Source: Siderastrea siderea (taxonomy: Eukaryota > Cnidaria > Anthozoa > Scleractinia > Rhizangiidae). Taken from it: a stretch of DNA of 64,000 bases. The notes beneath the pieces are model-generated. The model was not told where the DNA came from. It saw nothing but the letters and a program-made list of their open reading frames with translations, and did not search any database. Position numbers and translations under genes: made by a program. How positions within the stretch are numbered: position 1 is the first letter of the stretch; every line of letters starts with the position of its first letter. The DNA is taken from positions 2,426,701 to 2,490,700 of the forward strand of contig OZ034975.1 of assembly GCA_964030785.1 (NCBI GenBank). Reading direction: 5' to 3'. Shown here piece after piece: positions 25,971 to 38,995 of the stretch.

Positions 25971-28524
25971 TGCAGTCTGCATATAAACCAAACGGCTACA
26001 AACCAATAAACACAACACGAAACCTTGCAATATAACTGAGTAAAGCGAAGAAAAATTTCCCAAACTTAAAACTGGCAAAAGCGACTGAACAAACACACAG
26101 AACACCTAGAACCTACTGGCGAAAAAGCGCTGTAAAAAGTTGTAAATACAACAGAAGTAGAAGAATTTGCTTACCGGGTGAAAGCGAAGTTGCGAAGCAG
26201 CGGCGAAGCGCTGAACAGTAACCACGTAAGCTTAATGAAAACGTACAGGTTCCCATAAAGCGAGAAATAACACGAAAAAGGCCGAAGAAGAAGGGTAAAG
26301 GTTCCCCGCAGGACAACCAGAATAGATGCGCCCAGCAAACTTGTGATACTGCGAAGAACGAAAGGTTAAAGAAACGCAAGATCAAACATAGTTCGGTACG
26401 AGGAATACGGTCGAGGATTCGTAAAGCCAGCAGCGGCACCAAACGGCTGGAGAAGAAAGGCCAAGAAAGCTCTCTACATCTGAAGGCAGGCGGACTGCAT
26501 GTGCTTGCGGAACCGGTGAAAATTTGCTGAAGAAAAAGCCGTTATGGTTTGAATGGCTGCCTGGCGCGAAGAGACAAGGAGTCATGGATGCTCATCCTCA
26601 TATACGCTTTGAGGGAGACCGCTGACAAATAGCTTTTGAGTTTAAAATTGGGTTGTCGGGCGTCAACAAACATTCGCTGTTACCATGGCAACAATTAAGT
26701 TATGACCTCAATGGCCATTTTCGAACATCCCCTTTGGATATCTACTTGCATGCAAATTTGATTTGTTTGATTCTTGCAGAGAATTGCTCTTAAAAGCTGC
26801 AGACATACTTCACACCAGCCACAACAGAAGCGCAATCAATATAATTATTATGTTATTGTATGTCAACTGAATGCTTAATTAAACGTGCAGTAAAATTGAT
26901 GATTTGAATTGATGATTTAAATCAGTAAAAATGATGATTTATAGTCTACTGTTCGAGTGAAGTGAACTCTTCTATTTTCGTTTGTTTGTTTGTTTGTTTG
27001 TTTGTTTGTTTGTTTGTTTGGAGTTCTTTAGGCACTGACTGTCGTAGGAATAAAGCAGACATTCTTGCCGGCAACTGTTGCCATCTTGTCATTATGTTAG
27101 AAGATGGAAACAACTTGTCCAAAATAAAAAAAAACTATTACGATCACGTAGTTTTACGAATTGTACTGCATGAAGAATGTTCTAAACAGCAAGAAATTAA
27201 CGAAAGCAACGAAGTACAATTTAAGAAGGACTTCCAAACAATAGAGCGCTCGGCTTCCTTTAAAGGAAGACCTCATCATTTACATCAAAAGGACAATTTA
27301 TTAGTGCATCGGGTTCTATAAGCCTGAACATTAATTTACTAATAAGCCTGAACCTTAATTTACCTTTAAATGCAAATTTTTGTATATCTCCACTCTGTGA
27401 CAGATTTAGCTAATGCCCTGCTGATACGGAATAAAAAAACGCATAAGTCCATAGTGAATCATGCATTTTTGTATAGCTGTATATGTATATATTTTCCTTG
27501 AAACGTGCAACTATTCCGTGTGCCGATAACCGGTATTCAAATTTTTTGCAGTTATTCTCCGCTCTTCAGCCATTCTGCCAACCAGCTGGGATAGATAACC
27601 GTTTGACATACGGTCCATACGTGAATAAAAGGGCCAGAAATCTTTTTTTCCTTTTATTTTCCTTAATGCCTCGATACCAAACCTTTGTTCATATGGTGCT
27701 TCCGTTTAAAATTTAATTTTTACTTTTTAAATACCCTAAAGCGTGCAAACGCACGCTTTGCAAAACACAAAATGTGCTGCGTTTTTTTACATGATTTCCA
27801 ACGACTGATTAATAATTCAAAAAGTTTCTCCTCCACCAGGTGAAAATCAAACAGTATGTTTAATTGTCTGTTAAAATAAGCAGTAAGTTACATACTCCCT
27901 CCGAGTTTAAAGGAAGACATATCACAGATCAGAACGTTTCCACACTCTGAGGTATGTGGTGAAACGGAATGTGCATGAGAATTTTTTCTCTTATTTTATT
28001 GGGCGATGTCGCAGCTCTTACAAGGTCTTCTCTGATTTGCTGAGAAAACAATACACCAAACAACAAAACAATGGACCCTAGCCCCGAAAACAATAGAGCT
28101 GCGTGATACCAAGGTCCAATGAAATTAGAGGTTGTTAATAGCTGCGGGGCTACTCGGGCATTTTATTTGCGTATTGTTTTTCTTTTTCATTTTTCCTGCG
28201 AGGCGTCAACTTTATTTTCAAATTATTTCGTCCTCATGATGCCGACATCATGAAGTAGACAAATAAGTTATATACATTTTGCTCATGGCTTGTGTTTTTT
28301 CCCTCGCCCCTTTGGGGCTCGGTAAAATATCCGCGCGTATTATACGTCAAACCATCGAATAAGATGTATTTCTAGCAATGCATAATAATAAAGAACAAGA
28401 CAGATAATAGCGTCCTCGTTTACATTGGACACTGAATGGAAAACAACATCGTACGGTTGTTTTTGTCTAAAAATATAATGGAGATTTGCTTCAGATCAAA
28501 TGAAGTAACATTTTTACAACTAAC
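25971..28524. other. Non-coding host DNA
   Basis: Includes a (GTTT)n run at about 26980-27021, the paralog of the 19.4-kb region at about 26785-26950, and a small hairpin AAAGCGTGC/GCACGCTTT at about 27738. No supported gene. Confidence 0.4.
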
Positions 28525-28532
28525 CATTTGGG

Positions 28533-29892
28533 AGGGTCCACAATAGGTTTGGCGGGATGCGGGATTTGGATAATTTTTGTGGCGATATTCGGGATGGGAG
28601 CTGAAAACAGGTGCGGGATGCGGGAGTTTCGATTACGAGCGGAAGCGGGATTTTGTGTTTTCAAGGAGTCGGGATGCGAGAATCGCAAGGGAAAAGTAGC
28701 GGGATGCCGGCGTTACTTCAAATTTTACGAGACTGGATGATTTTACCAGGGCAGACTGATACAAATGTATCCTTTGCGGTATGAAGTGTGTCGGCTTTCA
28801 AGCAATGAATCGGCCAAGGCAGAGTAACTTGAATGTCAAACTAGTATGAGTCCTTTTGTGGTGTTTTGTGTTCATTTCGGACATTTGTATTCTCTACACT
28901 TTCATCACAAGAATGAGGTATCAAGTCAGATGTCGTGTTGCATTTCTTGGCCTTGTCTGCGTTCTTGACTTTTCCTACACTTTCTATTGAGCGTTGGATG
29001 GAACAGCTATGGTTAGTCTAGCCGGTATGGCAACACCGGCGGACGGTAATGTAACGACGGTCGCCGAAAGCGAGGTATTTGATACCACAAATTTTGCTGC
29101 TCTATATTATGAAACGAGTGCGAGCAGGCACGCCTTTCTTTGAAAAGAACACTTCCAAGCAGAGATTTTCTGAAGGCAAGTAAAGACACTGAAAGCTTTG
29201 AAATGAACTGTTAGGTGAGTCGAGGTTTATAAATCTTTTCTACATTTCATTTTTGCAGACCTCATAACTGGACCGATCTTTTATGACCTTTGTGCCCCTA
29301 GCCTTGTCTAAGGATACAACCCATTTTATACAGCTGGGTGTAGAGAAACAACGTGGAGACCGCTTTGTGTCTAAGGAACGCACCGACCTTCAGATCAAAA
29401 CCCCAACGTGCTAACCACTGTGCAACTACCCCTTCTTTAAAAATTTTGAACAGAAAGAGGGTCATGTCATAAAGACATTCAGTTGGTTGTCTTTCAAAAA
29501 AAGAAAGACCGAGAATACATAACAAACAACCTTGGTCAATCTTTATTTTTCACTAATAATACCTGGACAAGATAAGGTAAAACAGAATAACACAAACAAA
29601 ACACACGCTAGGGTCATTAGTGGCGATATCGAGACCACAAAAACGTCGCCGGTGACCATAAAAACGTATCACGTTTGTCTGCTATCCGTTGTATAAAAAC
29701 GTATCTGCTACCCATAAAAACTTGTCTGCTATCCGTTGTATAAAAGGTAAGTGATATTTTCATCATGAATATAGCAAACTAGTTAAAAATTTGGCCGGGA
29801 TCGGGATTTCGACGTAAAAAAGGGCGGGACGGCGGGATTAACAGCAAAAAATAGGCGGGATGGCGGGATCTGAGAACCCTATTGTGGACCCT
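28533..29892. mobile_element. Non-autonomous hAT element with 8-bp target duplication
   Basis: The ends are AGGGTCCACAATAGG and its inverse CCTATTGTGGACCCT. CATTTGGG occurs directly outside each end (28525-28532 and 29893-29900), the 8-bp duplication typical of hAT transposition. The 1.36-kb interior has CGGGATGCGGGA-like tandem sequence and no transposase. Confidence 0.8.
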
Positions 29893-29929
29893 CATTTGGG
29901 TCCTTGTTTCTTTTAACAACAGAATCAAG

Positions 29930-30014
29930 ATGGCTGTTCAGAAAACAATGTTCTTTCTCTTCGTAATCGTGTCCCCAGTGGCTGTGATGGCAATGCAGCC
30001 AGTAAACTCTGGAG
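29930..30014 (+). CDS. First exon of a secreted EAR-repeat gene (signal peptide)
   Basis: The ATG opens a hydrophobic leader, MAVQKTMFFLFVIVSPVAVM, then AMQPVNSGG up to a donor G|GTAAAT. The exon ends in phase 1, matching the phase of the EAR exon at 33108, so the two could be spliced directly. It starts 38 bp after the hAT insertion, which therefore sits in its 5' UTR or promoter. Gene linkage is inferred from phase and order. Confidence 0.5.
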
Positions 30015-30645
30015 GTAAATATTAATATAGTTGAAAATAGAAAGACAGCCATTAAGTTATTCAGAAATGTTTAAGTCACCGGCAGGAGATAGGATGCTTC
30101 TTGGAAAGATAATTTTGGCGTAGAAATTTGTTGTTAGATGTTAGAGTAAACCTGGTCAACTACTGTTGACGCAAGGCACCTAGGGAAGGCACGAAACGGA
30201 TGTGTCAAAGCAATTTAATGCAATAATATATAAGAAATATACAAGAAGCAAAAGTACAAGAATACAAGAAGCAATAAATTAATAGGCGGTGTACCTGTTA
30301 TGCAGTCCATACCGCAATTGAGTTTACAGGGATTAACCTAACAGAGGAAATGTGTTTGCCAAATTTGCTAAGTTTTCACCGATTGCGCCATCAGTTTGCT
30401 AATAAAGCTTCCAGGATTTGGCTTGCCCACTATGAAGGTTTGGAGTTTGGATATCATGGCTTACGGGCTATGAAAAGTGGATATCCTGTTAAGAGGCTTT
30501 TCAGTGGGTTCGAGTGACACCTCAAAAATCTTCAGCAATTGTTCATTGATGGACATCGCGCGCAGAAAATGGCAGCATTGTTCAAGTAAAATATTGGTTG
30601 GTTCTAACGATCAAAAGCTCAACATATGTATCGGTCGTAGTTAAC

Positions 30646-30970
<325 letters not shown>

Positions 30971-31688
30971 GGTTATGAACTTACTCGGTAGAATAGTTGA
31001 AGAAATTGAAAGAGGCCCGGAAGGTAGGTAGTCAACTCTAAATGGAGCTCGGTTTGTACTATAACCCGTACGAGGGAATAAAATTAAGGCTTATTAATTA
31101 CAATGAAAGTCGTGTAAAATGCTGAAAAGGGACTAACTGAAACTGCTACTCAAAAAAAGAAAAGAAAACGGAAAGGAAAGGTGAGATGGACGAGAAATCT
31201 AATAAGAAGTAAGTAAACGTCCGAAGTCCCATGGAGTGAAGCACAAATTGCCTTCAAGCAGACATCAAGTGATTCAAGTACCATGTCTTTCGGTATCTTT
31301 ACACTGTCATGAAGTTTGTTCCATGTCTTTACATTATCTTTTGTCAATATTTAGGCATAGCGGCACATTTATATCTTCTTGTAGTGGTCTGGTGCGAATA
31401 TTTGCTGAACGAGACAGGTCGAGCACCACGGGCCGATGCTCGAAAACTGAGTTCAAAATCCGATGCAGTGAAACAGAAATTGCTTAAGTTTCGATTTAAA
31501 GAGACTAAAGCTTTGCAAGCCTTAGGCAATGAAAATCTAAACCGTGGAATGTTACGTTCTTTCCGGTTACACATATAGATCGATTGTGAATGTGCGAACG
31601 TTCCAGAACATCTCGACCAGTTAAACTTTCTTTGTGCATGAACACGACGTATTGGCCCAAAAACGAAGCAATAAAAATAAAAATACAA
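30971..31688. other. Intronic or intergenic DNA with a possible exon
   Basis: A frame at 31345-31578 opens after an acceptor-like TTTAG and codes a hydrophobic stretch (HLYLLVVVWCEYLLN) followed by a basic helix; no domain recognised. It could be an exon of the flanking gene or chance. Confidence 0.25.
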
Positions 31689-32637
31689 GTAAGAAACCAT
31701 AAAGGCACCAGAACTAGTTCGTGGGTGTGCCTCGAATTTATTATTACCCCCAAGAATTTCCGTCATCTTTCCTAAGAGGTACCAATTGAATCGTAACGAT
31801 TGTTATTTCAGTTCTGTTTAATATGGTGTCTATTAGGATTCTTTGACGGACGGACTAAAAGATAAAAAAGACTGCTAATAACTATGCATCCCCAGCTCAT
31901 AATCCAGACAACCAAGATAAACTGAATACAAGTTGTTCTTGTACTCAGCATATGACAATACTTGAGGACTTCTAACACTGTTTAACAGGACAAGATTTCC
32001 TAAACTCGTCATTTATATTTTGAAAATTATCAGGAAAACAAGGCAATCCTTCTTTACGTAATGAGAAAGTATTTTTTTTTTGAGCAGAAGCATAGTTAAC
32101 AAAAGAATCTGGTTATGAAGCTCAGCTAAGTCCTTTGTTTTATGTTTTTGTTACCATAAAGGTAAGAAACCATAAAGGCACCAGAACTAGTTCGTGGGTG
32201 TGCCTCGAATTTATTATTACCCCCCAAGAATTTCCGTCATCTTTCCTAAGAGGTACCAACTGAATCCTAACGATTGTTATTTCAGTTCTGTTTAATATTC
32301 TATGAGGGGTCTATTAGGATTCTTTGACCGACGGACTAAAAGATAAAAAAGACTGCTAATAACTATGCATCCCCAGCTCATAATCCAGACAACCAAGATA
32401 AACTGAATACAAGTTGTTCTTGTACTCAGCATATGAGGAATACTTGAGGACTTCTAACACTGTTTAACAGGACAAGATTTCCTAAACTCATCATTTATAT
32501 TTTGAAAATTATCAGGAAAACAAGGCAATCCTTCTTTACGTAATGAGAAAGTATTTTTTTTTGAGCAGAAGCATAGTTAACAAAAGAATCTGGTTATGAA
32601 GCTCAGCTAAGTCCATTGTTTTATGTTTTTGTTACCG
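31689..32637. repeat. 473-bp tandem duplication
   Basis: Starting with GTAAGAAACCATAAAGGCAC, the stretch at 31689-32161 is repeated at 32162-32637 with a few substitutions. A more diverged version precedes the other EAR exon at about 49690-50160, so it is part of the duplicated EAR-gene intron. Confidence 0.8.
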
Positions 32638-33107
32638 TTTTTAGCCTTGACGGTGCACGAACAACAATAGGTTTTGAATTTTGCATGAGCAACTAACCAA
32701 TAAGAATGTCAGCGTTAAGTTATTCAGCCATAGTGTGCGAACGTAAAACGAAAGATTGTGCACTGTCGTAGTACTTTCAACATAAATTGCAGCACCTTTG
32801 TTAACGCCTTTGAAACTTACAAAGTTTCATAACCAGTCCCTCGAGTAACTACGGGAGAAGTGAGCTTCGCGTTCACGGCAGGAATTTCGGTTAAAAGACA
32901 ATTTTGTATGTGCCTTAGACTGTGTACATGCTTTCATGAAAAGAAAGCCATGGAATGGGCTGGACTTAAAAGATATATTATATGTTGAGATGTCACAATT
33001 ATACTCATCTTTTCCATTTGCAGTGATATGAGTTTCTTTCAGCGTGGCATTGATATGTTTTAATGTAAATTTGATGTCAAATGTAACATGCCTTTTTTCT
33101 GTCAAAG

Positions 33108-34174
33108 ATTGTTCCAGCAGTTTGCACCACTTCCAAAAGTATCAAGATTTACCAACCAGCGCAGCTCGCGATGTTGAACAGTTCAGCATCAATGGAAGTC
33201 TGTTTCTCGCTTTTGCCAACCGTAAAAGTAATGGTGATCGTTACGGCCGCAACACACACTCCTTCATCTACAAAATGAACGATTCAACTGGAACTTTCTC
33301 CCACTACCAGACCATGGTCACTAGCAGAGCACAGGACATCGAGTATTTTACCATCTCTGATAAATATTACTTCGCTGTTGCTTATCACTATATACAGCAC
33401 TCTGTTATTTACCAGTGGAATGGCCGACACCGGTTTGACGTTTTACAAAACGTTCCAACAAATTATGCAACAAGCTTTAATTTTTTTGAAATAGGCCAGG
33501 AACTGTTTCTCGCCGTTACGAATTACTATGACAATTCAGTCTTCTACAAATGGAAGGACAACCAGTTTGAAAAGTTTGAGGAGATGAGAACAGAGCAAAC
33601 CGGTTTTATAAGCACGACATTTAAAATAAAAAATGAAACTTTCATTGCTTTTGCAAGCCATTTCAACTCCCAGCAGGGGCATGCTGTACACTCCACTGTA
33701 TTCAAGTGGTCAGGAAACAGCTTTGTCAAACTGCAGTCTCTTCAGACGTATGGAGCAGTAGATGTGAAGTTCTTCAACATCAACGGTGACACATTCCTCG
33801 CCTTTGTCAACCTGTAAAATAATAGAAAATACAACATCGACTCGTTCATTTACAAGTGGGATGGCAGCAAGTTCGTTCTCTTTCAGTCTATCCCCACTCA
33901 TGGAGCTTACGCCTGGCATCCATTTGTGATGTGCGGTCAAACGTTCCTGGGTGTGGCCAATGCGTGGGATCCTCTCAGTCAGGGACCCGACCTAAAGTCT
34001 GTTATTTACCGGTTCTCTGGAGAGCAGTTCATTCAGTACCAAGAGATTCCAAGTCAGGGAGCGAGGGATATGAGATCATTTGAATACAATGGTCATACGT
34101 ACCTGGCATTTGCAAATTACAAGAACAATGATAATAAATACAACATCAACAGCGCAGTGTATAAATGGATCTAA
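33108..34174 (+). pseudogene. EAR (EPTP) repeat exon, copy 1, with in-frame stop
   Basis: After an acceptor (TCTGTCAAAG) the exon codes DCSSS, then seven EAR repeats (patterns such as FQKYQDLPT, F-x-I-N-G-x-x-F-L-A-F-A-N, V-I-Y-x-W). EAR repeats build seven-bladed beta-propellers in TSPEAR, LGI and ADGRV1 proteins and bind extracellular partners. A TAA at 33815-33817 replaces the Tyr codon (TAC) present in the intact copy at 51081; the frame then continues to the normal end at 34174. Either this copy is dead or it makes a propeller of about five blades. It is closely related to the 51-kb copy throughout. Confidence 0.8.
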
Positions 34175-37100
34175 AATTGACTTGTAATAAAACAAAGCTA
34201 ACAAATGGACTTATCCAACGAAATCGCAACTAACACAGTAACAAAGTTAAACGCTAAAACAAACAGAGCTGACGACAACAAAACTTTACGAGGACTGATT
34301 ATTTAGAATACTCGTCGAACGTTTTAAGAGCCGATGTCTGAAATTATCGAGAATTGGGCGTCAGTCGAAATTTCGAATTTCTCTATATTTTGCCCAAGTA
34401 ACCTCTATAGTGAGGTATTTTCAAAAAGAACATTAAAAGTTTCAACAGCTTTTTATTTTTTTCGAAATCGGGCAAAGTTTGAAAATACGGCATATCGGCC
34501 TCCTTCGAATAGTGAAACTGGCGGAAAATAACACATTTTTATCTCGCTCGTACGTTAAAACGCGGCGTCGTCTGTTAATGAAACACAAACACAATATAAA
34601 CACACTTTAGCTCTTTCTAATACAGTAATTTTCTTTGGATAAGCTGTTCAAGTGAGAATGTATCGGCCGTTAGAAGAAACCAGTTTCAGGTGTTTAAAAA
34701 AATAGCAAATTTCACCCAATTTCCACACTACAGAAACCCAATTGGTACATGGATTTTGGACATGAAATAACAACAGGTTTGAAGAAAAACATTTGTAAAT
34801 TACTGTGTTAAAATATTTCTGGCGGCAATGAAAATTTACACCGTCGAGAGACCAAAATGTGAAGGGTAGTTAGACACGAATCGCCGACTGAATTTATGAC
34901 ACAAACCGCCGACTGACTACGCAAAGCAAACGGTAGCCCTTTTCATTGAGAGAAATGCCGGAGAAAACCTTCGCAAAATTACTTAGGGGGCCTTCAGAAT
35001 AATTTTACATAGTTTTTGCTGAAGTTAAATGCTGTTTTTGAACTACGTTCAACACACGCACGTCTTGTTTTAGTACACGGATCGGCGGTCGATCGAAACC
35101 GCCACATAGGCATAACATTAATCTTACCGTGTTTTAAAAATTATCCATTATCTGTCTGATAAAATAATCCTCCACTACATCGTTGTGATTGGTACTGTAA
35201 TAGTTGTAGCTTGCCGGACATATGATAGCGTTGTTTTCCCGAAATTTGTCATCATTTAGCCGCAAACAAACTGACAAAAGTAACATTGCGGAACAGTACC
35301 ACGCATGACATGGGCAAGGTTTATTGATGCAATCGCATTTTATAGGTGTTAGTTTTTTTGAGGTGCAAGCATAAAGTTCTACAGATATACTTTTTTAAAA
35401 CCACCTTTTGATGGAAAAAAGCTTTCATGTATTGATATCGCGTCGCTAGTTTTTTATTATTTTTTCTTTGACATTTCATTGCGTGGCATCTTATGTGGAG
35501 GGAGACAAGGGGAGCGGGAGACCGGGAGAAAAGGGAGCGGGAGGTGTACGGGAGGCGGGAGAAGAGGGGGCGGGAAGGGGGATTGTCAAGATGGCGGGAA
35601 GCGGGAGAAAAAGGGGAAAATTACCCAACCTTGCGCAATACTTCGCAATCTAAAAAAATGCAAAGAGGCGGGAGCCAACAAATACAGAGCCCGGGATTAA
35701 AGGGTACGGGAAGCAGGTGGTTTACACCCCCTGTCCCTCCCCCCTCTTATGGCTATACAAGCATCACCCATGGTGATAGTCCTTGTTGGTGGACCCTGTG
35801 GCCCTAGTTTATTTAACCCGGCGAATGCTGAATGTGTGGCGATCGGCGAGTGTAACAAAAATGTCTACAGTCACCTCGTGTATTGTAAAATCAGCGACGA
35901 CATTACAGTGGACAGTGAATCCCAGCTATTACTTACTCGAGCAGGTAGGGGGTTTACTGTTAGACATTGCAAATCCCAGAGAGCGATTTTTTATTTGGCC
36001 ATTTTTGTCAATTAAATCGGCGTATTTATTTCATGCATTTTTGCGACAGAAGAATCTCACTTAAAATTAACATTGTGCCCACGACATTGAAATCTGTTTG
36101 GGACTAGGTGGCGTTGCAATATAACTCGCGGTGTTCGATCCCCACAGAGGTGGCTGCCCACAAGGGAAAATCCTAAGCCCCAGAAACTCAATATGGATTT
36201 AAAAAGGCGCATTCAGCCCATGTTATGAGCGCCTTGTACAAGTAGGCTCGCGTAAACATTTGTATGAATTGTTTTTGTTCAGAATAAATTAGCCGCAATT
36301 TGTTTACGCGGTTAATCTGGTGTGCGCAGTTTTACTAACTCTTGCATGTTCCTGGGGGAGAGGTGGCACAGAAAACCGCTGCTCAAACGTACTTTCGTAA
36401 CAGAAAACCGTTACCGCCGTGATAAAAACAAAAAAACAAAACAAAAACAAAAAACTGAGTCCCACTGTTCCCAAATCTTACATGGTTTGTAAAAGCTTGT
36501 GCCCCCAAAACTCGCGCTGCATTCAGTAAAACATGGTTTCTGAAATCTGTTCACAGCGGTTTATTTATCTAGTGTTTTAGATACGCGAGTGTGCAATCGC
36601 AAACTGCGAAAAAAAAAAAGGAATGTTCTCATTCCCCCGGCCTCTTGTGCGCGCTTGTGAAAAACTATCTTGCACGAAATAAAACTTCTGTGAAAAGGCG
36701 ATGTCTTTTTGAAAAAAAAAACTGTTAATTAACGAGTAGGCTAGGGGTTTCATTAAAACAGTTTTGGCCTTGTGAACCAAGTCCACTAGTTTCCTCTCCG
36801 TGGACATTGTGAATAAGAAATGAACGATCTGTTATTATGTTCTTCCGATTCCTCATTGTCATGAATTATTCTCTGGATAAAAACCATTGTGGAAAAAAGA
36901 TTCTTTATCTGCGTGATCAGTGTCCGTCAAATTTCAACACCTTAGGCTGCGGGCACTCTCTTTGTCCGCTCAGGGATAGTCGAGGAAAACGAACAAGGGA
37001 GCCGGGGAGCGCGAAATCGCCTATGGCTTTGAAACATGACGCGCGTGTGAAGCCCGCGCGAAAATCGCCGAACGCCGCAAGCAATTTTTACGTGCACTCG

Positions 37101-38014
37101 CGGGTTGTTTTGGCTGAACTAGTCCTTAGCGGGAAGAGTAGACCGAACAGTCTCTCTTTCCTCTCAGGAAAAGCCGAGAGAAACGAATAAGGGAGAGAGC
37201 AAGCGCGAAAATCACCTGCACAAACATGGCGTTGAAACGTGACGCACGTGTCAAGCCTCCTAGTATTGAGCCGGCTCTTGTACACTAGCGCATAGTATAT
37301 ATATATTTATAGTACGACGCTAATTTTGGCGTGCTGCCGTTGGTTGAAATCGATGCGATTGTGTCTCTCCTCAGCGGGTGCCTATCAACGCATAGTGACC
37401 GTTTTGGGCAATTTTCGCTCAAAATTTAGCGTTGTACAATAAAAACAATAGAGTCCTTCCGTCTCAGGCCCTATGTGTAGTAGGTTCCCTCGGAAATTTG
37501 ATATTCAAACTTCACATAAGCCTTTGAACTGCGTTCTCGAGCTAATATTTTTTGTGAACATCAAATTTCCTTGGGCAACCTATCACACGGTAGTGCCTTC
37601 GACAGAAGAACTCTATTGTTTCAACAGCGGCTCCACCACTGTCCATATCAGTATAAATTCAATTATATTTGTATTTCCTTTTTCACTATTCTTAACTCTC
37701 ATAGTTGTTTATTGTATTTCTATCGGTGACACCATGTATAGAGATGGTAATACTGAATAAACTTGTTGTTGTTGTTGTTAAATTGGGCTCGGATTGTGTT
37801 TCCGTCACTTGCCCTGGTCATTCGGTTTTGTCTCGGCCAACACAGTCTTTGCAAACTTCCAGCTTCCTCTCGGCGGTTACCTTAAACGTCCGGTTCCGGC
37901 ACATTCGTCTGTCACTAGTACGTGACGTTTTTTCTCTTTTTTTTTTGTAGATCGTGCTTTGTCTCATTATTATAATTCAACGGAAATCAGCCACTTGACC
38001 TCATACCCACAAAC
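34175..38014. other. Host DNA, no supported gene
   Basis: Contains a purine-rich GGGAGCGGGAG stretch (about 35510-35720), related to low-complexity segments at 56.8 and 62.8 kb, and A/C-rich runs at about 36430. A B-box-like GTGTTCGATCCCC occurs at about 36132, but no complete tRNA fold. Confidence 0.35.
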
Positions 38015-38995
38015 TAGTAGCTAAAATATTTGCGATAAGCACCTTACGTTTTTTCGTGATGGTACTCCAATGGTGATGGAATGATACAATGTGTTGTGAT
38101 TGACGATTAAATCGGCGTGAAATTGTGAAATGGTGCGAATACTATTACTGGGCTGAAAAATACCGGGGTCTTCGTTATACATGAGGTTCGGTTACATCGG
38201 GGTTCTACTTTAATTTGAGGCCACACTATTATGCCTCATCATACCGTTTATTCAATATCGTAGGACAACGGAAAACGAAAATACGGTAATGGAAGTGCGA
38301 ATTGCGTTTTCCGTGGGCGTGCAAAAACGGAAAAGGGAAAACGGAAGTTCGAGTCTGAGAGCGTGGAAAAACGAAAAACGAAAACGGAAGTTTGAATTTC
38401 GTAACCTTATCTCGTAGAAAATCAGTTGGCACTGGGGTACACGCATTTACACGCATTTAAGAGGCCTCTACGGAGGAGAGAGGATCGAGTCTTTCATAAT
38501 GGAGCCTCTTATAATAATGGACAAAAATCGAGTCGAACCAGTGAAGACCCGCCAACGCAAGTTTACCCTGTTTCTTATTCTTGTTGTTTCTGTAACAGCA
38601 CTGGTTTTAGTGATTCTCGTTATTAACGGCAAAATTGGCCCGAAGTGTTTTTGCAGAGAAGGTATGTGTCTTACTAGTTAGGGGCCAGCTGTGATTTCAT
38701 AAAATAGATGAGATGGCTCTCAAAGTTAAACTGGCCAATAAGTCATTTTATTGTGAGCGGTTCTAGCCCGGAACTGGCACAAAAACACTAGCTAAATGAT
38801 ACGTATACGTTATAGTATGTTGCCCAGTATCCAACCACTTCAGGTTGAAAAGGCTCTATCTCTCTCTATTCGGGAGAAAGAGTTCTAAAATTTGGCTCTG
38901 ACACAGCACATTTAGTTGCAAATATAACGTAAAAATGCTGATGTTTTCAATTTCGTATCCGTTGCGCAAATTAAATTTTTGGAAAGCTCATAAGC
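38015..38995 (+). repeat. Segmental duplication, copy 1 (promoter and first exon)
   Basis: About 980 bp starting TAGTAGCTAAAATATTTGCG are repeated at 41177-42155 with a few percent difference. Both copies carry the same putative promoter, first exon and start of the first intron. Confidence 0.85.
38499..38661 (+). CDS. First exon A of an EGF-EAR type II membrane protein
   Basis: ATG to a donor GAAG|GTATGT. It codes a short basic cytoplasmic part (VEPVKTRQRK), one membrane span (FTLFLILVVSVTALVLVILV) and NGKIGPKCFCRE. The positive charge before the span and the absence of a cleavage site suggest a type II signal anchor. The exon ends in phase 1 and fits the exon at 45600. A near-identical exon lies 3.16 kb downstream; which one is used, or whether both are, is not known. 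Confidence 0.6.

Noticed and set aside
24678..26105. Many long open frames on both strands
   Set aside because: They follow the period of the tandem satellite and have no gene-like features.
36120..36160. tRNA or SINE from the B-box-like GTGTTCGATCCCC
   Set aside because: No acceptor stem or A box at the right distance could be found.
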